Assembly: GCF_001953985.1 (NCBI RefSeq)
Contig: NZ_MBEI01000031.1
Location: forward strand, 62,001 to 126,000
Direction: 5' to 3'
Origin: Mycobacterium colombiense
GTDB lineage: Bacteria; Actinomycetota; Actinomycetes; Mycobacteriales; Mycobacteriaceae
DNA: 64,000 bases
Shown: positions 38,508-48,843 of the stretch, in pieces
How the letters are laid out: each line of letters starts with the position of its first letter
Numbering within the stretch: the stretch's first letter is position 1
Notes under the pieces: generated by a model
What the model was told of the DNA's origin: nothing
Database searches by the model: none
Seen by the model: only the letters and a program-made list of their open reading frames with translations
Made by a program: the position numbers and the translations under genes

Positions 38508-39472
38508 CCTCGATGGACGCACCTGGGGCGATCGGCTCGGCCGGGAGGGCGACCCGGGATGCCCCGGACGATCCGAGCCCGTGGCGCCGGCACGCCTGGG
38601 CCGGTCGGTTGTTCGTCGCCCCCAACATGGTCGCGGTCGCCGTGTTCATGCTCTTTCCGCTGGGCTTTTCGCTGTACATGAGCTTTCAGCGATGGGATGT
38701 GTTCACTCCGCCGAAATTTGTGGGCCTGAAGAACTTTTCGGACCTGTTCACCTCCGACCCGCTCTTCCTGATCGCGATCCGCAACACGGTGATCTTCACC
38801 CTCGGAACGGTGGTGCCGACGGTCCTGATCAGCCTGGCCGTCGCGGGAGTGCTGAACCAGAAGGTCCGGGGCATCGGCATCTTCCGAACGATTGTCTTTC
38901 TGCCGCTGGCTATCTCGTCGGTCGTGATGGCGGTGGTCTGGCAGTTCGTCTTCAACACCGACAACGGCCTGCTCAACATCATGCTCGGCTGGGTCGGGCT
39001 CGGCCCGGTCCCGTGGTTGGTCGATCCCCACTGGGCCATGGCCTCGCTGTGCATCGTCAGCGTCTGGCGCAGCGTGCCTTTTGCCACCGTGGTCCTGCTG
39101 GCCGCGATGCAGGGCGTACCGGGAACGGTCTACGAGGCGGCCAAGATCGACGGCGCCAGCGAGATAAGGCAATTCGTCTCCATCACCGTTCCGTTGATCC
39201 GCGGATCGATATCGTTCGTGATCATCATCTCGGTCATCCACGCCTTCCAGGCGTTCGACATGGTCTATGTCCTCACCGGCCCCACCGGCGGCCCGGAATC
39301 GGCGACCTACGTCCTGGGCATCATGCTGTTCCAGCACGCGTTCTCGTTTCTCGAATTCGGATACGCCTCCGCGCTGGCGTGGGTGATGTTCGCCGTCTTG
39401 CTGGTGCTGACCGTGGTGCAGTTGCGCGTCAGCCATCGACGATCTTTGGAGACGTCGCGTGGCCTTAAATGA
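38504..39472 (+). CDS. Sugar ABC transporter permease 1 (Rv2040c-like)
   Basis: A 322-residue integral membrane protein of the MalF/UgpA type with about six helices. The EAA loop YEAAKIDGASEIRQFVSITVPLI contacts the ATPase. ATG 38504 overlaps the stop of the binding-protein gene (ATGA), giving tight translational coupling. An ATG nine bases further on is also possible. It forms the transport channel with the next gene's product. Confidence 0.92.
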   Translation: MTSMDAPGAIGSAGRATRDAPDDPSPWRRHAWAGRLFVAPNMVAVAVFMLFPLGFSLYMSFQRWDVFTPPKFVGLKNFSDLFTSDPLFLIAIRNTVIFTLGTVVPTVLISLAVAGVLNQKVRGIGIFRTIVFLPLAISSVVMAVVWQFVFNTDNGLLNIMLGWVGLGPVPWLVDPHWAMASLCIVSVWRSVPFATVVLLAAMQGVPGTVYEAAKIDGASEIRQFVSITVPLIRGSISFVIIISVIHAFQAFDMVYVLTGPTGGPESATYVLGIMLFQHAFSFLEFGYASALAWVMFAVLLVLTVVQLRVSHRRSLETSRGLK

Positions 39473-40301
39473 GGGGGCCATCAGGCACACCGTGGTGCGC
39501 GGCGGCATGGTCTATGGCGCGCTGCTCGCCGTCGCTTGGTGCGCGCTGTTCCCTATCGCGTGGGCGGTGTCGGGTTCGCTGAAAACGGAAGGAGAGGTCA
39601 GCGAACCCACGCTGCTGCCGGCCCACCCGCGGTGGTCCAACTACACCGAGGTGTTCGCGCTGATGCCGTTCGGGCGGATGTTCTTCAACACCGTGCTGTA
39701 CGCGGGCTGCGTCACGGCGGGACACGTCTTCTTTTGCTCACTGGCCGGATATGCCTTCGCGCGACTGGATTTCCGCGGCCGCGACGCGCTGTTCGTCGTG
39801 TATCTCGGCACGTTGATGGTGCCCCTGACGGTGACCGTGATCCCGCAATTCCTGGTGATGCGGACCTTGGGCTGGGTCGACACCCCGTGGGCGATGATCG
39901 CGCCGGGTTTTTTCGGCAGCGCATTCGGCACCTACCTGATGCGGCAGTTCTTCCGCACCCTGCCCACCGATCTGGAGGAGGCCGCCATACTCGACGGCTG
40001 CACGCCGTGGCAGGTCTATTGGCGAATCCTGCTGCCCCACGCGCGACCGGCGGTGATGGTGCTCGCCGTGCTCACCTGGGTCAACGTCTGGAACGATTTC
40101 CTGTGGCCACTGCTGATGATTCAGCGCAACAGCCTGGCCACCCTGACCCTGGGCCTGGTCAGGATGAAGGGCGAATATGTTGCCCGGTGGCCGGTTCTGA
40201 TGGCAACCTCGATGCTTATCATGCTGCCCCTGGTCATCATCTACGCCATCGCGCAACGCTCGTTTGTCCGCGGAATCGCCGTCACCGGAATGGGCGGCTA
40301 G
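39459..40301 (+). CDS. Sugar ABC transporter permease 2 (Rv2039c-like)
   Basis: A 280-residue MalG-type permease with an EAA loop LEEAAILDGCTPWQVYWRILLP near residue 175 and about six helices. GTG 39459 lies 14 bases inside the end of the previous gene, with GGAG upstream. It is the partner of permease 1. Confidence 0.92.
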   Translation: MALNEGAIRHTVVRGGMVYGALLAVAWCALFPIAWAVSGSLKTEGEVSEPTLLPAHPRWSNYTEVFALMPFGRMFFNTVLYAGCVTAGHVFFCSLAGYAFARLDFRGRDALFVVYLGTLMVPLTVTVIPQFLVMRTLGWVDTPWAMIAPGFFGSAFGTYLMRQFFRTLPTDLEEAAILDGCTPWQVYWRILLPHARPAVMVLAVLTWVNVWNDFLWPLLMIQRNSLATLTLGLVRMKGEYVARWPVLMATSMLIMLPLVIIYAIAQRSFVRGIAVTGMGG

Positions 40302-40303
40302 CC

Positions 40304-41374
<1,071 letters not shown>

Positions 41375-41443
41375 ACGCGAGGATTGCAAGCGGGCCAACG
41401 GTTTCTGCAATCCTGGAAATACGCGGATTACCTGGCGGAGCGC

Positions 41444-41457
41444 GGCACCCGGGTGCC
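41444..41457. other. Perfect 14-base palindrome after the ABC operon
   Basis: GGCACCCGGGTGCC lies in the 120-base gap between the convergent ABC operon and DUF3349 gene. It has no loop and no T-run, so it is a poor terminator; it may be a protein-binding site or chance in GC-rich DNA. Confidence 0.25.
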
Positions 41458-41494
41458 TAGATCACCGTGACGGTGGTGAATCGTTCGACGATGC

Positions 41495-41782
41495 CTATCC
41501 GCGGGAGCAGCGAAGCGCATGAACGCGTCGCTGGATGCGCGCGACGTCGTCGGGGGAGGGCAGCTGGTTGGTGATCCTGGTGATCTCGACGCCGACATCA
41601 ACGGAACCGATCGGCCAGAGCCGACGCGCGATGAGATCCCTTGCGATGGCGGTGATGTCGTCGTCGCAGAGCCGTCGGCGCGTCAATGCCACCAACGGCA
41701 CGTACCCGGTGGCCGGCATGCCGGCGGGGTAGCCGGCCCGCACAAAAGCCACAATGCTCGTCACCCAATGCGACAGGTCCAT
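41495..41782 (-). CDS. DUF3349 small protein
   Basis: A 95-residue protein that matches the DUF3349 family as I recall it from M. tuberculosis (Rv0543c and relatives): IVAFVRAGYPAGMPATGYVPLVALTRR, then LCDDDITAIARDL and ITNQLPSPDDVARIQ. These are compact helical proteins with no known biochemical role. The start is ATG 41782. It is convergent with the ABC operon. Confidence 0.8.
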   Translation of the reverse strand: MDLSHWVTSIVAFVRAGYPAGMPATGYVPLVALTRRRLCDDDITAIARDLIARRLWPIGSVDVGVEITRITNQLPSPDDVARIQRRVHALRCSRG

Positions 41783-42002
41783 ATGTCCACCTCGCTAACC
41801 GCCGCAAGTTGCGCGTAAGCGGCAGTGCTTGCTTAGCTAGCAACGTACCATCGGCGAGCCCATCAGCTGAGTAACGCCACACAGTTAAACGCATTTTTTA
41901 CGTCCGCGGATGCCGGCGCCCCGACAGTGACTTCGGCGACGATTCACCCGAACGTGGCGCGCCGTAACGGTGTTTGGCCGCAAGGCTTTCTAGTATTGCC
42001 GC

Positions 42003-42836
42003 GTGGTGGATCGCTATGGAACCGATGTCCTCGCCGCGGGGCGACGCAAGCCGCGCTCGACCGAGCACCCGGCCGAATTGGGCCTGGTGGTCGAGGACGT
42101 GCAGACGGGTTATGTCGGCGCGATTGTGCGAGTGGAATACGGTCGAGTGGACCTGGAAGACCGGCGCGGTCACGTGCGTGGCTTCCCTTTGGGCCCTGGG
42201 TATTTGCTCGAGGGGCGTCCCGTCATCCTCACCGCGCCGCGGCGGCCGGCGCCGACCGCCGGGGGCAGGACCGCGTCCGGTTCGGTCGCCGTGTCGGGTG
42301 TTCGTGCCCGCGTCGCCCGGGCCAGCCGCATCTACGTGGAGGGCCGTCATGACGCCGAGCTCATCGCGCAGGTGTGGGGTGAGGACTTGCGAATCGAAGG
42401 CGTCGTCGTCGAACAACTTGGTGGCGTCGACGACCTGCTGGACATCGTCGCCGAATTCGCCCCGGGGCCGGGGCGCCGGCTAGGGGTGCTCGTCGATCAC
42501 CTTGTCGCGGGTTCCAAGGAGGCGCGGATCGCCGATGCGGTGCGGCGCGGGCCGGGTGGCACCGACACACTGGTCGTCGGCCATCCCTACGTCGACATCT
42601 GGCAGGCCGTGAAACCGCAGCGGCTGGGCCTGGGCGCCTGGCCGAAGGTGCCGCGGCAGGTGGAATGGAAACACGGCGTATGCCAGGCGCTCGGGTTGCC
42701 CCACGACGACCAGGCGGACATCGCCAGGGCCTGGCGGCATATCCGTTCGCGGGTGCGCGACTGGAACGATCTGGAGCCGGCACTGATCAGTCGGGTCGAA
42801 GAACTGATCGACTTCGTGACCGCGCCGGTCTCCTGA
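42003..42836 (+). CDS. DUF3097 family protein with TOPRIM-like segment
   Basis: A 277-residue protein matching the actinobacterial DUF3097 family from memory. An N-terminal small beta domain (VVEDVQTGYVGAIVRVEYG) is followed by RIYVEGRHDAELIAQVWGEDL and LGVLVDHLVAGSKEARIA. These resemble the Glu-containing and DxD-type strands of a TOPRIM fold, as in primases and small nucleases. A nucleic-acid role is therefore possible but not established. The start is GTG 42003 or the adjacent GTG 42006. It stands alone before the efe operon. Confidence 0.75.
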   Translation: MVDRYGTDVLAAGRRKPRSTEHPAELGLVVEDVQTGYVGAIVRVEYGRVDLEDRRGHVRGFPLGPGYLLEGRPVILTAPRRPAPTAGGRTASGSVAVSGVRARVARASRIYVEGRHDAELIAQVWGEDLRIEGVVVEQLGGVDDLLDIVAEFAPGPGRRLGVLVDHLVAGSKEARIADAVRRGPGGTDTLVVGHPYVDIWQAVKPQRLGLGAWPKVPRQVEWKHGVCQALGLPHDDQADIARAWRHIRSRVRDWNDLEPALISRVEELIDFVTAPVS

Positions 42837-42872
42837 GGCGGCAGCCAGCGGACCAGGGCTAATGTCCGCTGG

Positions 42873-42891
42873 GTTAGTTAGGCTACGCTGG
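42873..42891. promoter_or_regulatory. Possible IdeR iron box upstream of efeUOB
   Basis: The core TTAGGCTA (42878-42885) matches the centre of the IdeR consensus TTAGGTTAGGCTAACCTAA perfectly. Over the full 19 bases I count 12 matches. It lies about 37 bases before the efeU start, where an iron-dependent repressor would act. Confidence 0.45.
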
Positions 42892-42927
42892 CCGACAGTC
42901 CCGACCGACGGGACAGAAACAGGGCAT

Positions 42928-44538
42928 ATGCAGGGCGTATTCGGCGTATTCATCGGCACGTTTCTCATCGGTCTTCGTGAAGGCCTGGAGGCGTCGCTCA
43001 TCGTGAGCATCGTCGGTGCCTTCCTCAAGCGAAACGGCCAGTCCATCCGCCCGATGTTCGCCGGTGTCGCTCTGGCCGTGCTGCTCAGCGTCGGCGTGGG
43101 CGTGGGCCTCGACCTGTTCGCCGCCAGCCTGCCGCAGGCCCGGCAAGAGATGATGGAGACCGTCATCAACGCCATCGCGGTGGTGTTCGTGACGTCGATG
43201 ATCATCTGGATGAACGGCAACGCCGCGCAGCTCAAGGGGGAACTCGAGCGCGAGGCCCGCCAGGCCGTCAACCGCGGTGGCGCGTTCGCCCTGGTCGTCA
43301 TGGCGTTCCTCGCCGTTCTGAAGGAGGGCTTCGAGACGTCGGTGTTCTTGCTGGCGGCCGCCGAGACGTCGCACGGCAACCGGTGGTTCGCCGTGCTGGG
43401 CGGCGCCGTGGGCATCTTGACGTCGGTCGGGCTCGGCGTGGGGCTGTACTACGGCGGCCTGCGCATCAACCTCGGCCGGTTCTTCCGGGTCACCGGGGTG
43501 TTTCTGGTGCTGATCGCCGCGGGGCTGGTGCTGGGCGCGCTACGCACCGCGCACGAGGCCGGTTGGGTCACCATCGGCCAGCAACAGGTGCTCGACCTGA
43601 CCGGCTGGATACCCAGCAATTCGGTGCTGGGCGCGGCGACGACCGGGGTGTTCGGCATCCCCGCCGACCCCCGCCTCATCGAGGTGCTGGGCTGGCTGCT
43701 GTACGCCGTGCCGGTGCTGGTCGTTTTTCTCTGGCCCGCCGGGCTGGCCGCCACGCCGCGAGCTCGCAGCAGGCTACTGGCGGCGACCTCGGCGGTGCTG
43801 CTCATCGCCGGGGCGGGGCTGGCCCTCATGACGCCCGCCGCCGACTCGTCGCAGACGCCGCGGGTGCGCACCGTCACCGACCGCGACGGCCACACCGCTT
43901 CGGTGTCGATGGTGACCGGCCCGCACGGACGCGAGCTGGCCGTCGCCCCTCAGGGCACCTCGACCGTCCACAACGTCGTGCTCATCCCCGCAGACGACCA
44001 AACGGTGGACGGCGTGCCGGTACAGGTATGGCAGGCCACCGAGGCCGCAGGGGCCGACGGTGCGCCCGAAGTCACGCTGGATCAGTTGCTGAGCATGGCG
44101 GGGGGCCGCCTGCCGGTCGGTCTCGCGGCCGGCCGCACTCCGGGGCCGTTTCAGGGTCAATGGTCGACGACCACCGTGTACGCCGTCTTCGCGCGGGGCG
44201 ATTCCGTGATCAGTGCGCACACGACGAGCAACCGCACGGCGATCTTGACCGGCGGCGGATTGACGGGGGCCAAGACCGTCAGTCTCGGCGGGCTGGCGAC
44301 GGACTGGTCCACGTCGGCTACCGAAGATCACGCGACGCTGGCTGAGATCGTCGCCAGCGACCGCGATCGCGGGGAGCGGCAGCTCTGGAATGTCTGGCTG
44401 CCCCTGGTATTAGCGGGTTTTGCCTTGGCGTGCGCGCTGTCAGCGATAGCCTCGGTGCGCGTGGACCGCAGGCAAGAGGATGGGAGGAAATCGATTGATG
44501 GTGAGTCGCACCGCCTCGGCAACGTGCCGGTCTCGTGA
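42928..44538 (+). CDS. efeU: EfeU-type ferrous iron permease with long C-terminal extension
   Basis: ATG 42928 gives 536 residues. The N-terminal 280 residues are an FTR1/EfeU permease with seven or so helices and two REXXE-type iron motifs: REGLE near the N-terminus and KEGFE near residue 135 (first residue Lys instead of Arg). After TM7 there is an unusual extracytoplasmic region of about 200 residues (TDRDGHTASVSMV onwards) and a last helix (LWNVWLPLVLAGFALACALS). That extension is not in the E. coli protein. The gene overlaps efeO by 41 bases. It imports iron with EfeO and EfeB. Confidence 0.88.
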   Translation: MQGVFGVFIGTFLIGLREGLEASLIVSIVGAFLKRNGQSIRPMFAGVALAVLLSVGVGVGLDLFAASLPQARQEMMETVINAIAVVFVTSMIIWMNGNAAQLKGELEREARQAVNRGGAFALVVMAFLAVLKEGFETSVFLLAAAETSHGNRWFAVLGGAVGILTSVGLGVGLYYGGLRINLGRFFRVTGVFLVLIAAGLVLGALRTAHEAGWVTIGQQQVLDLTGWIPSNSVLGAATTGVFGIPADPRLIEVLGWLLYAVPVLVVFLWPAGLAATPRARSRLLAATSAVLLIAGAGLALMTPAADSSQTPRVRTVTDRDGHTASVSMVTGPHGRELAVAPQGTSTVHNVVLIPADDQTVDGVPVQVWQATEAAGADGAPEVTLDQLLSMAGGRLPVGLAAGRTPGPFQGQWSTTTVYAVFARGDSVISAHTTSNRTAILTGGGLTGAKTVSLGGLATDWSTSATEDHATLAEIVASDRDRGERQLWNVWLPLVLAGFALACALSAIASVRVDRRQEDGRKSIDGESHRLGNVPVS

Positions 44539-45751
44539 CTTCTGGTTGACCGCAACGGTTCTTGTTGCGACGGCGGTGATGCCGGTGACCGCGTGCGGCC
44601 ACTCGGGCGACAACTCGAACCATGCTCAGCAGCCGAAGCCTGGGACGGCTAATGCGGTCAAGGTGACCCTGGCCAACAACGGCGGCGCGGATGGCTGCGC
44701 ACTGGACACCACCAGCGTGCCCGCCGGGCCGGTGACCTTCACGGTCGCCAACACGAATGCACCCGGCATCAGTGAGGTCGAACTGCTCAGGGACCAGCGG
44801 ATTGTGGGCGAGAAGGAGAACCTCGCGCCCGGCCTGGACCCGGTGTCGTTCACGCTCTCGCTGGACGGCGGCGCCTACCAGCTCTACTGCCCGGGGGCGA
44901 GCACCGAGTACCAGACCCTGACCGTGACGGGTAAAGCGCCGGCGACGCCGACGGGCACGGTGGCCAGCATCCTCAGCCAGGGCACCAAGGACTACGCCGC
45001 CTACATCGTGAACCAGATCGGTCAGCTCAACGACGGCGTCAAGGCGCTCGATGCGGCCGTGCAATCGGGCAACGTCGACGCGGCGAAGGCGGCCTACGCC
45101 AAAGCCCGATTGTTCTGGGAGCGTTCGGAATCCACCGTGGAGGGCTTCGTGTTGCCCGGCTTTGCCGTCGGCGACAATGCCGGCAGCCTGGACTATCTGA
45201 TCGACATGCGTGAGTCGACGCCGGTCGACGCCAAGGTCGGCTGGAAGGGCTTCCACGCCATCGAGCGCGATCTGTGGCAGGGCGGCGCGATCACGCCCGG
45301 GACGAAGGCGTTCAGCACCGAATTGGTGGGCAACGTCGGCAAATTGAGCGGCATCGTCACGAGCCTGCAGTACAAGCCCGAGGATCTGGCCAACGGCGCC
45401 AGCGACCTGATCGAAGAGATCCAGAACACCAAGATCACCGGAGAAGAAGAGGCCTTCAGTCACATTGACCTGGTGGACTTTTCGGGCAACGTCGAAGGCG
45501 CCCAGCAGGCGTACGCGTCGCTACGGCCGGGCCTGGAGAAGATCGACGCCAGTCTGGTTCACCAGATCGATCAGCAGTTCCAGGCCGTGCTCAGCACGCT
45601 TGACGGCTATCGCGACCCGGCCGCACTCGGCGGCTACAAAACCTACACCCCGGCGCTGAAGGCCAGCGACGCAACGAAGTTGACCGCGGTGATCCAGCCG
45701 CTGCACCAAAGCCTGTCCACCGTCGCCCAAAAAGTCGTCACGGCCGGCTGA
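44498..45751 (+). CDS. efeO: EfeO-type iron-uptake lipoprotein (cupredoxin plus M75 domain)
   Basis: A 417-residue protein starting at ATG 44498 behind GGGAGGAAA, inside the end of efeU. The lipobox PVTAC sets Cys33 as the lipid anchor. An N-terminal cupredoxin-like domain (VTFTVANTNAPGISEVELL, GAYQLYCPG) precedes an imelysin/M75 domain that includes KARLFWERSEST, the HxxE-like FHAIERDLWQGG and HIDLVDFSGNVEGAQQAY. It is the extracellular iron-binding component that hands iron to EfeU. Confidence 0.9.
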   Translation: MVSRTASATCRSRDFWLTATVLVATAVMPVTACGHSGDNSNHAQQPKPGTANAVKVTLANNGGADGCALDTTSVPAGPVTFTVANTNAPGISEVELLRDQRIVGEKENLAPGLDPVSFTLSLDGGAYQLYCPGASTEYQTLTVTGKAPATPTGTVASILSQGTKDYAAYIVNQIGQLNDGVKALDAAVQSGNVDAAKAAYAKARLFWERSESTVEGFVLPGFAVGDNAGSLDYLIDMRESTPVDAKVGWKGFHAIERDLWQGGAITPGTKAFSTELVGNVGKLSGIVTSLQYKPEDLANGASDLIEEIQNTKITGEEEAFSHIDLVDFSGNVEGAQQAYASLRPGLEKIDASLVHQIDQQFQAVLSTLDGYRDPAALGGYKTYTPALKASDATKLTAVIQPLHQSLSTVAQKVVTAG

Positions 45752-45753
45752 TC

Positions 45754-47070
45754 ATGACCGACGACATCACCGGTCCCTCCGACCGCGACCCTGACAACAC
45801 CGGCACACCGGCCGACCCCACCACGGTGTCGCGCCGGCGCGCGCTCGGCGGCGCCATGCTGGCCGGGCTCGGCGGCGCGGGCTTCGGTGCCGTCGGCGGC
45901 GGTTTCGCCGGTCACGCGATGGCGGCGGGACAACGCGGTGACGACCACGACACCGTCGATCTGCGCCGCAGCTACCCCTTCTACGGCCAGCCCCACCAAG
46001 GCGGAATCGACACGCCGCCACAGCGTTACGCCATGTTCATGTCGTTCTCGGTGGCCGGGGGCGCGGGCCGCACCGAGCTGCAGACCCTGCTGGCGCGCTG
46101 GTCGGCTGCCGCCGCGATCCTGCAGCAGGGCAAGCCGGTCGGAACCGTTCAGCCCCAGGTCGAGGTGCAGCCGCCCGTCGACACCGGCGAGGCCTACGGG
46201 CTGAGCCCCGCCAGTCTCACCGTCACCATCGGGCTGGGCCCGTCGCTGTTCGTCGACCGGTTCGGCTTGGCCGCCCGGCGACCCGCCGTGTTCACCGACC
46301 TGCCGCCGCTCAACGGCGACAACCTGGATCCTCGCCTGCACGGCGGCGACCTGTCCGTGCAGGCGTGCGCCGACGACCCCCAGGTCTGCTACCACGCGGT
46401 GCGCAACCTGGCCCGCCTCGGCCGCAACATCGTCTCGCCATACTGGGCGGTGCTGGGTTTCGGTCGCGCCTCCGCCGGCCCCGGCCAGCACACGCCACGA
46501 AACCTCTTGGGATTCAAGGACGGTACCCGCAACATCGCCACCGAGGAGGAGTACGCCAAATTCGTCTGGGTCGACAACAGTGACCAGCCTTGGATGAACG
46601 GCGGGACGTACCAGGTCGTCCGCAAGATCCGGATGCTGATGGAGACATGGGATGTCGACCGGATCGGCAATCAGCAGAGGATCTTCGGGCGCACCAAAGA
46701 AGAAGGGGCGCCGCTGAGCGGCAAGCACGAATTCGACACACCGAATTTCGCCGCCAAGGGCGCCGACGGCAACCCGCTCATCGATCCGATGTCGCACGTC
46801 GGCCTCGCCGCCCGGGAAAACAACGACGGCATCATGATCCGCCGGCGGTCCTACAACTACACCGACGGGCTCGACGCCAACGGCCAACTCAACGCCGGTC
46901 TGCTGTTCATCTCGTACCAAAAAGATCCCCAAGATTTTATTCGCCTACAGAACCGGCTGGGCGCGCACGACCTGCTCAACGAATACATCCGCCACATCGG
47001 ATCAGCAATCTTCGCGGTGCCGCCGCCGCCGGCTGAAGGCCACTACATCGGCCAAAGCCTGTTCAGCTGA
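45754..47070 (+). CDS. efeB: EfeB-type Tat-exported Dyp peroxidase
   Basis: A 438-residue Dyp-type heme peroxidase. A twin-arginine signal (SRRRALGGAML, residues 26-36) marks Tat export after folding with heme. The GXXDG motif of the family is GFKDGT, and MSHVGLAAREN contains the proximal-His region. It starts 2 bases after efeO. In the EfeUOB system it oxidises ferrous iron, or by some accounts extracts heme iron, outside the membrane. Confidence 0.92.
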   Translation: MTDDITGPSDRDPDNTGTPADPTTVSRRRALGGAMLAGLGGAGFGAVGGGFAGHAMAAGQRGDDHDTVDLRRSYPFYGQPHQGGIDTPPQRYAMFMSFSVAGGAGRTELQTLLARWSAAAAILQQGKPVGTVQPQVEVQPPVDTGEAYGLSPASLTVTIGLGPSLFVDRFGLAARRPAVFTDLPPLNGDNLDPRLHGGDLSVQACADDPQVCYHAVRNLARLGRNIVSPYWAVLGFGRASAGPGQHTPRNLLGFKDGTRNIATEEEYAKFVWVDNSDQPWMNGGTYQVVRKIRMLMETWDVDRIGNQQRIFGRTKEEGAPLSGKHEFDTPNFAAKGADGNPLIDPMSHVGLAARENNDGIMIRRRSYNYTDGLDANGQLNAGLLFISYQKDPQDFIRLQNRLGAHDLLNEYIRHIGSAIFAVPPPPAEGHYIGQSLFS

Positions 47071-47078
47071 GCAAATCT

Positions 47079-47104
47079 CGCCGACCGGCGGTGACCGGTC
47101 GGCG
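47079..47104 (+). terminator. Hairpin after efeB
   Basis: CGCCGACCGG and CCGGTCGGCG form a perfect 10-bp stem with a 6-base loop, starting 8 bases after the efeB stop. There is no clear T-run, as is common for mycobacterial terminators. Confidence 0.55.
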
Positions 47105-47235
47105 GCGCGACGTTTCATACGTGTGATGTTTCGTGTCGGGCTCGTAAATCAAGCGCGCCCGCCGTCACGCATCGGTGACCGCCGCGCACTAACTCCGTGA
47201 AGCCGCAGAATCAGCGAGAAACGGAGAGAACTCAC

Positions 47236-47760
47236 ATGACCGATGCGCTCGTCATCGACGCCGAAGGCCTTGACCGGCTCTCGTGTAACGCCAAGGCCGA
47301 TCCCGAGGCAGGCAGGAAGACACTCAAAGCCAAGACGGTGTGCGAGACCGGGTTCCGCAACATGACCTACGTCCGGGACCTGGCGCCGATGCTGGTGGGC
47401 GAGCCACCCGCGCTGCTGGGTGATGACTCGGCCCCCAATCCGTCGGAAACCGCGCTGGCCGCGCTGGGCTCGTGCGTGTCGGTGGGCCTGTTGGCCAACG
47501 CGACCCATCGCGGCGTGACGTTGACCAAGATCGAGGTCGAGATGGAAGGCGACATCGACATCTCAGCGGTGTGGGGTGTGGGGGACACGCCGCAGGACAA
47601 GCGCCTGGGATTCAGCGCCGTCCGCTGCCGGGTGAGCCTGGCGGGCGACGCCGACGATGCCACGCTGAAAGAGATCCACGACAACGCCATCGCCTGGTCA
47701 CCGGTGCTGAACACGTTTCGCAACCCGGTAGTCGTCGACTCGACTCTGAGCACGGAATGA
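47236..47760 (+). CDS. OsmC-family protein
   Basis: A 174-residue protein with the OsmC/Ohr-like arrangement: DDSAPNPSETALAALGSCVSVG carries the conserved helix cysteine, and VRCRVSLAGDADDATLKEIHD follows. The second cysteine expected of an active peroxidase is not clear, although CETGF near residue 36 could serve, so peroxide reduction is likely but unproven. ATG 47236 has GAGAGAA upstream; a longer in-frame start at 47197 is less likely. Its stop overlaps the next start (ATGA). Confidence 0.85.
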   Translation: MTDALVIDAEGLDRLSCNAKADPEAGRKTLKAKTVCETGFRNMTYVRDLAPMLVGEPPALLGDDSAPNPSETALAALGSCVSVGLLANATHRGVTLTKIEVEMEGDIDISAVWGVGDTPQDKRLGFSAVRCRVSLAGDADDATLKEIHDNAIAWSPVLNTFRNPVVVDSTLSTE

Positions 47761-48833
47761 GTGCAATGACGGCGACCATGGATCCCGCGGCCGGCACGTT
47801 GGATGTCGAACTGTTGGAGGATATTCGGGCTCACGCCGCCGCGCTGGACCGCGGTGAAGATCACTCCCGCCGCAGCTTCACCCGGCTCGGCGAGGCCGGA
47901 CTGCTCGGGATCGGCGCTCCGGGCAATATCGACAACCGGCTTCCGGCGATGGCCGAGGTGATCCGGTTGATCTCTGGGGCATGCATGAGCACCGGGTTCT
48001 CCTTGTGGGCGCATCGCATGGCGATCGAGTATCTGCTCACGGCCGCAACCGAATTCAGTAATGCTGCGGTCGCACCGTTGCTTTCGGGAACGGTGCTGGG
48101 GGTCACCGGCATGGCCGCGGCGTTCAAGGAGGCGGCCGGTTGCGGCAGCGTGGAGTTGACCGCCACGTCGGTGGCCGGCGGCTACCGGGTGTCCGGCCCG
48201 ATCAGGTGGGCCAGCAATCTGTATCCCGACTCGACGATGGTGACCGCGGTGCGGACCGACGCCGGCGAGAAACTGATCGTCGCGCTGGCCCTGGGCACGC
48301 CCGGCGTCGTCGTCGGCGAGCATTTCGACCTGCTGGCCATGGGCAGCACCGCGTCCTCGTACCTGAACCTGGACGGCGCCTGCGTTCCCGCCGAACAGGT
48401 GTTATCGCGCGACTCCGATGGCTTCCTGCAGGCGGTGCGCCCGACTTTCCTTGTCCTGCAGTCGGCCATGTGCCTGGGGCTGACCCGGACGACCTTGGAT
48501 CAGGCCCGGCTGGGGCTCGATGGCGTCAACGCGGTGTTCGCCGACGATGTCGACCGCGTCACGCAGAAGCTGATCGGCGCCGAAGCCACGCTGGCGAAGC
48601 TTGCTGTGGCCGTGGGGGGCGTCGAGCCGCCGGCCAAGAGAGAGCTGCTGTCCCTGCGGCTCGCGGCGGCCGAATTGTCCAGCGCCAGCGCTGACCTGGA
48701 GATCCGGACCGCCGGCGGAAAGGGGTACGCGAGCAGGACGCCGGCAAGCCGGCGCTATCGGGAGGCCGCGTTCATCCCCGTCCAGTCGCCGTCCGAAGGG
48801 CAACTGCGCTGGGAACTGGCCAGGTGCGGCTGA
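47757..48833 (+). CDS. Acyl-CoA dehydrogenase-like flavoprotein
   Basis: A 358-residue protein of the acyl-CoA dehydrogenase fold, with a middle beta domain (GSVELTATSVAGGYRVSGPIRWASNLYPDS) and a C-terminal helical bundle. It is shorter than typical FadE proteins (about 380) and lacks the usual C-terminal GG-TxEIMR motif. It may therefore be one of the family's monooxygenase, desulfurisation or oxidase relatives rather than a beta-oxidation enzyme. ATG 47757 overlaps the osmC-like stop, so the two are coupled, which suggests a redox role. Confidence 0.75.
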   Translation: MSAMTATMDPAAGTLDVELLEDIRAHAAALDRGEDHSRRSFTRLGEAGLLGIGAPGNIDNRLPAMAEVIRLISGACMSTGFSLWAHRMAIEYLLTAATEFSNAAVAPLLSGTVLGVTGMAAAFKEAAGCGSVELTATSVAGGYRVSGPIRWASNLYPDSTMVTAVRTDAGEKLIVALALGTPGVVVGEHFDLLAMGSTASSYLNLDGACVPAEQVLSRDSDGFLQAVRPTFLVLQSAMCLGLTRTTLDQARLGLDGVNAVFADDVDRVTQKLIGAEATLAKLAVAVGGVEPPAKRELLSLRLAAAELSSASADLEIRTAGGKGYASRTPASRRYREAAFIPVQSPSEGQLRWELARCG

Positions 48834-48843
48834 GCGCGGGTCG

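Noticed and set aside
41444..41457. GGCACCCGGGTGCC as a rho-independent terminator
   Set aside because: It has no loop bases and no T-run; kept only as a low-confidence palindrome.
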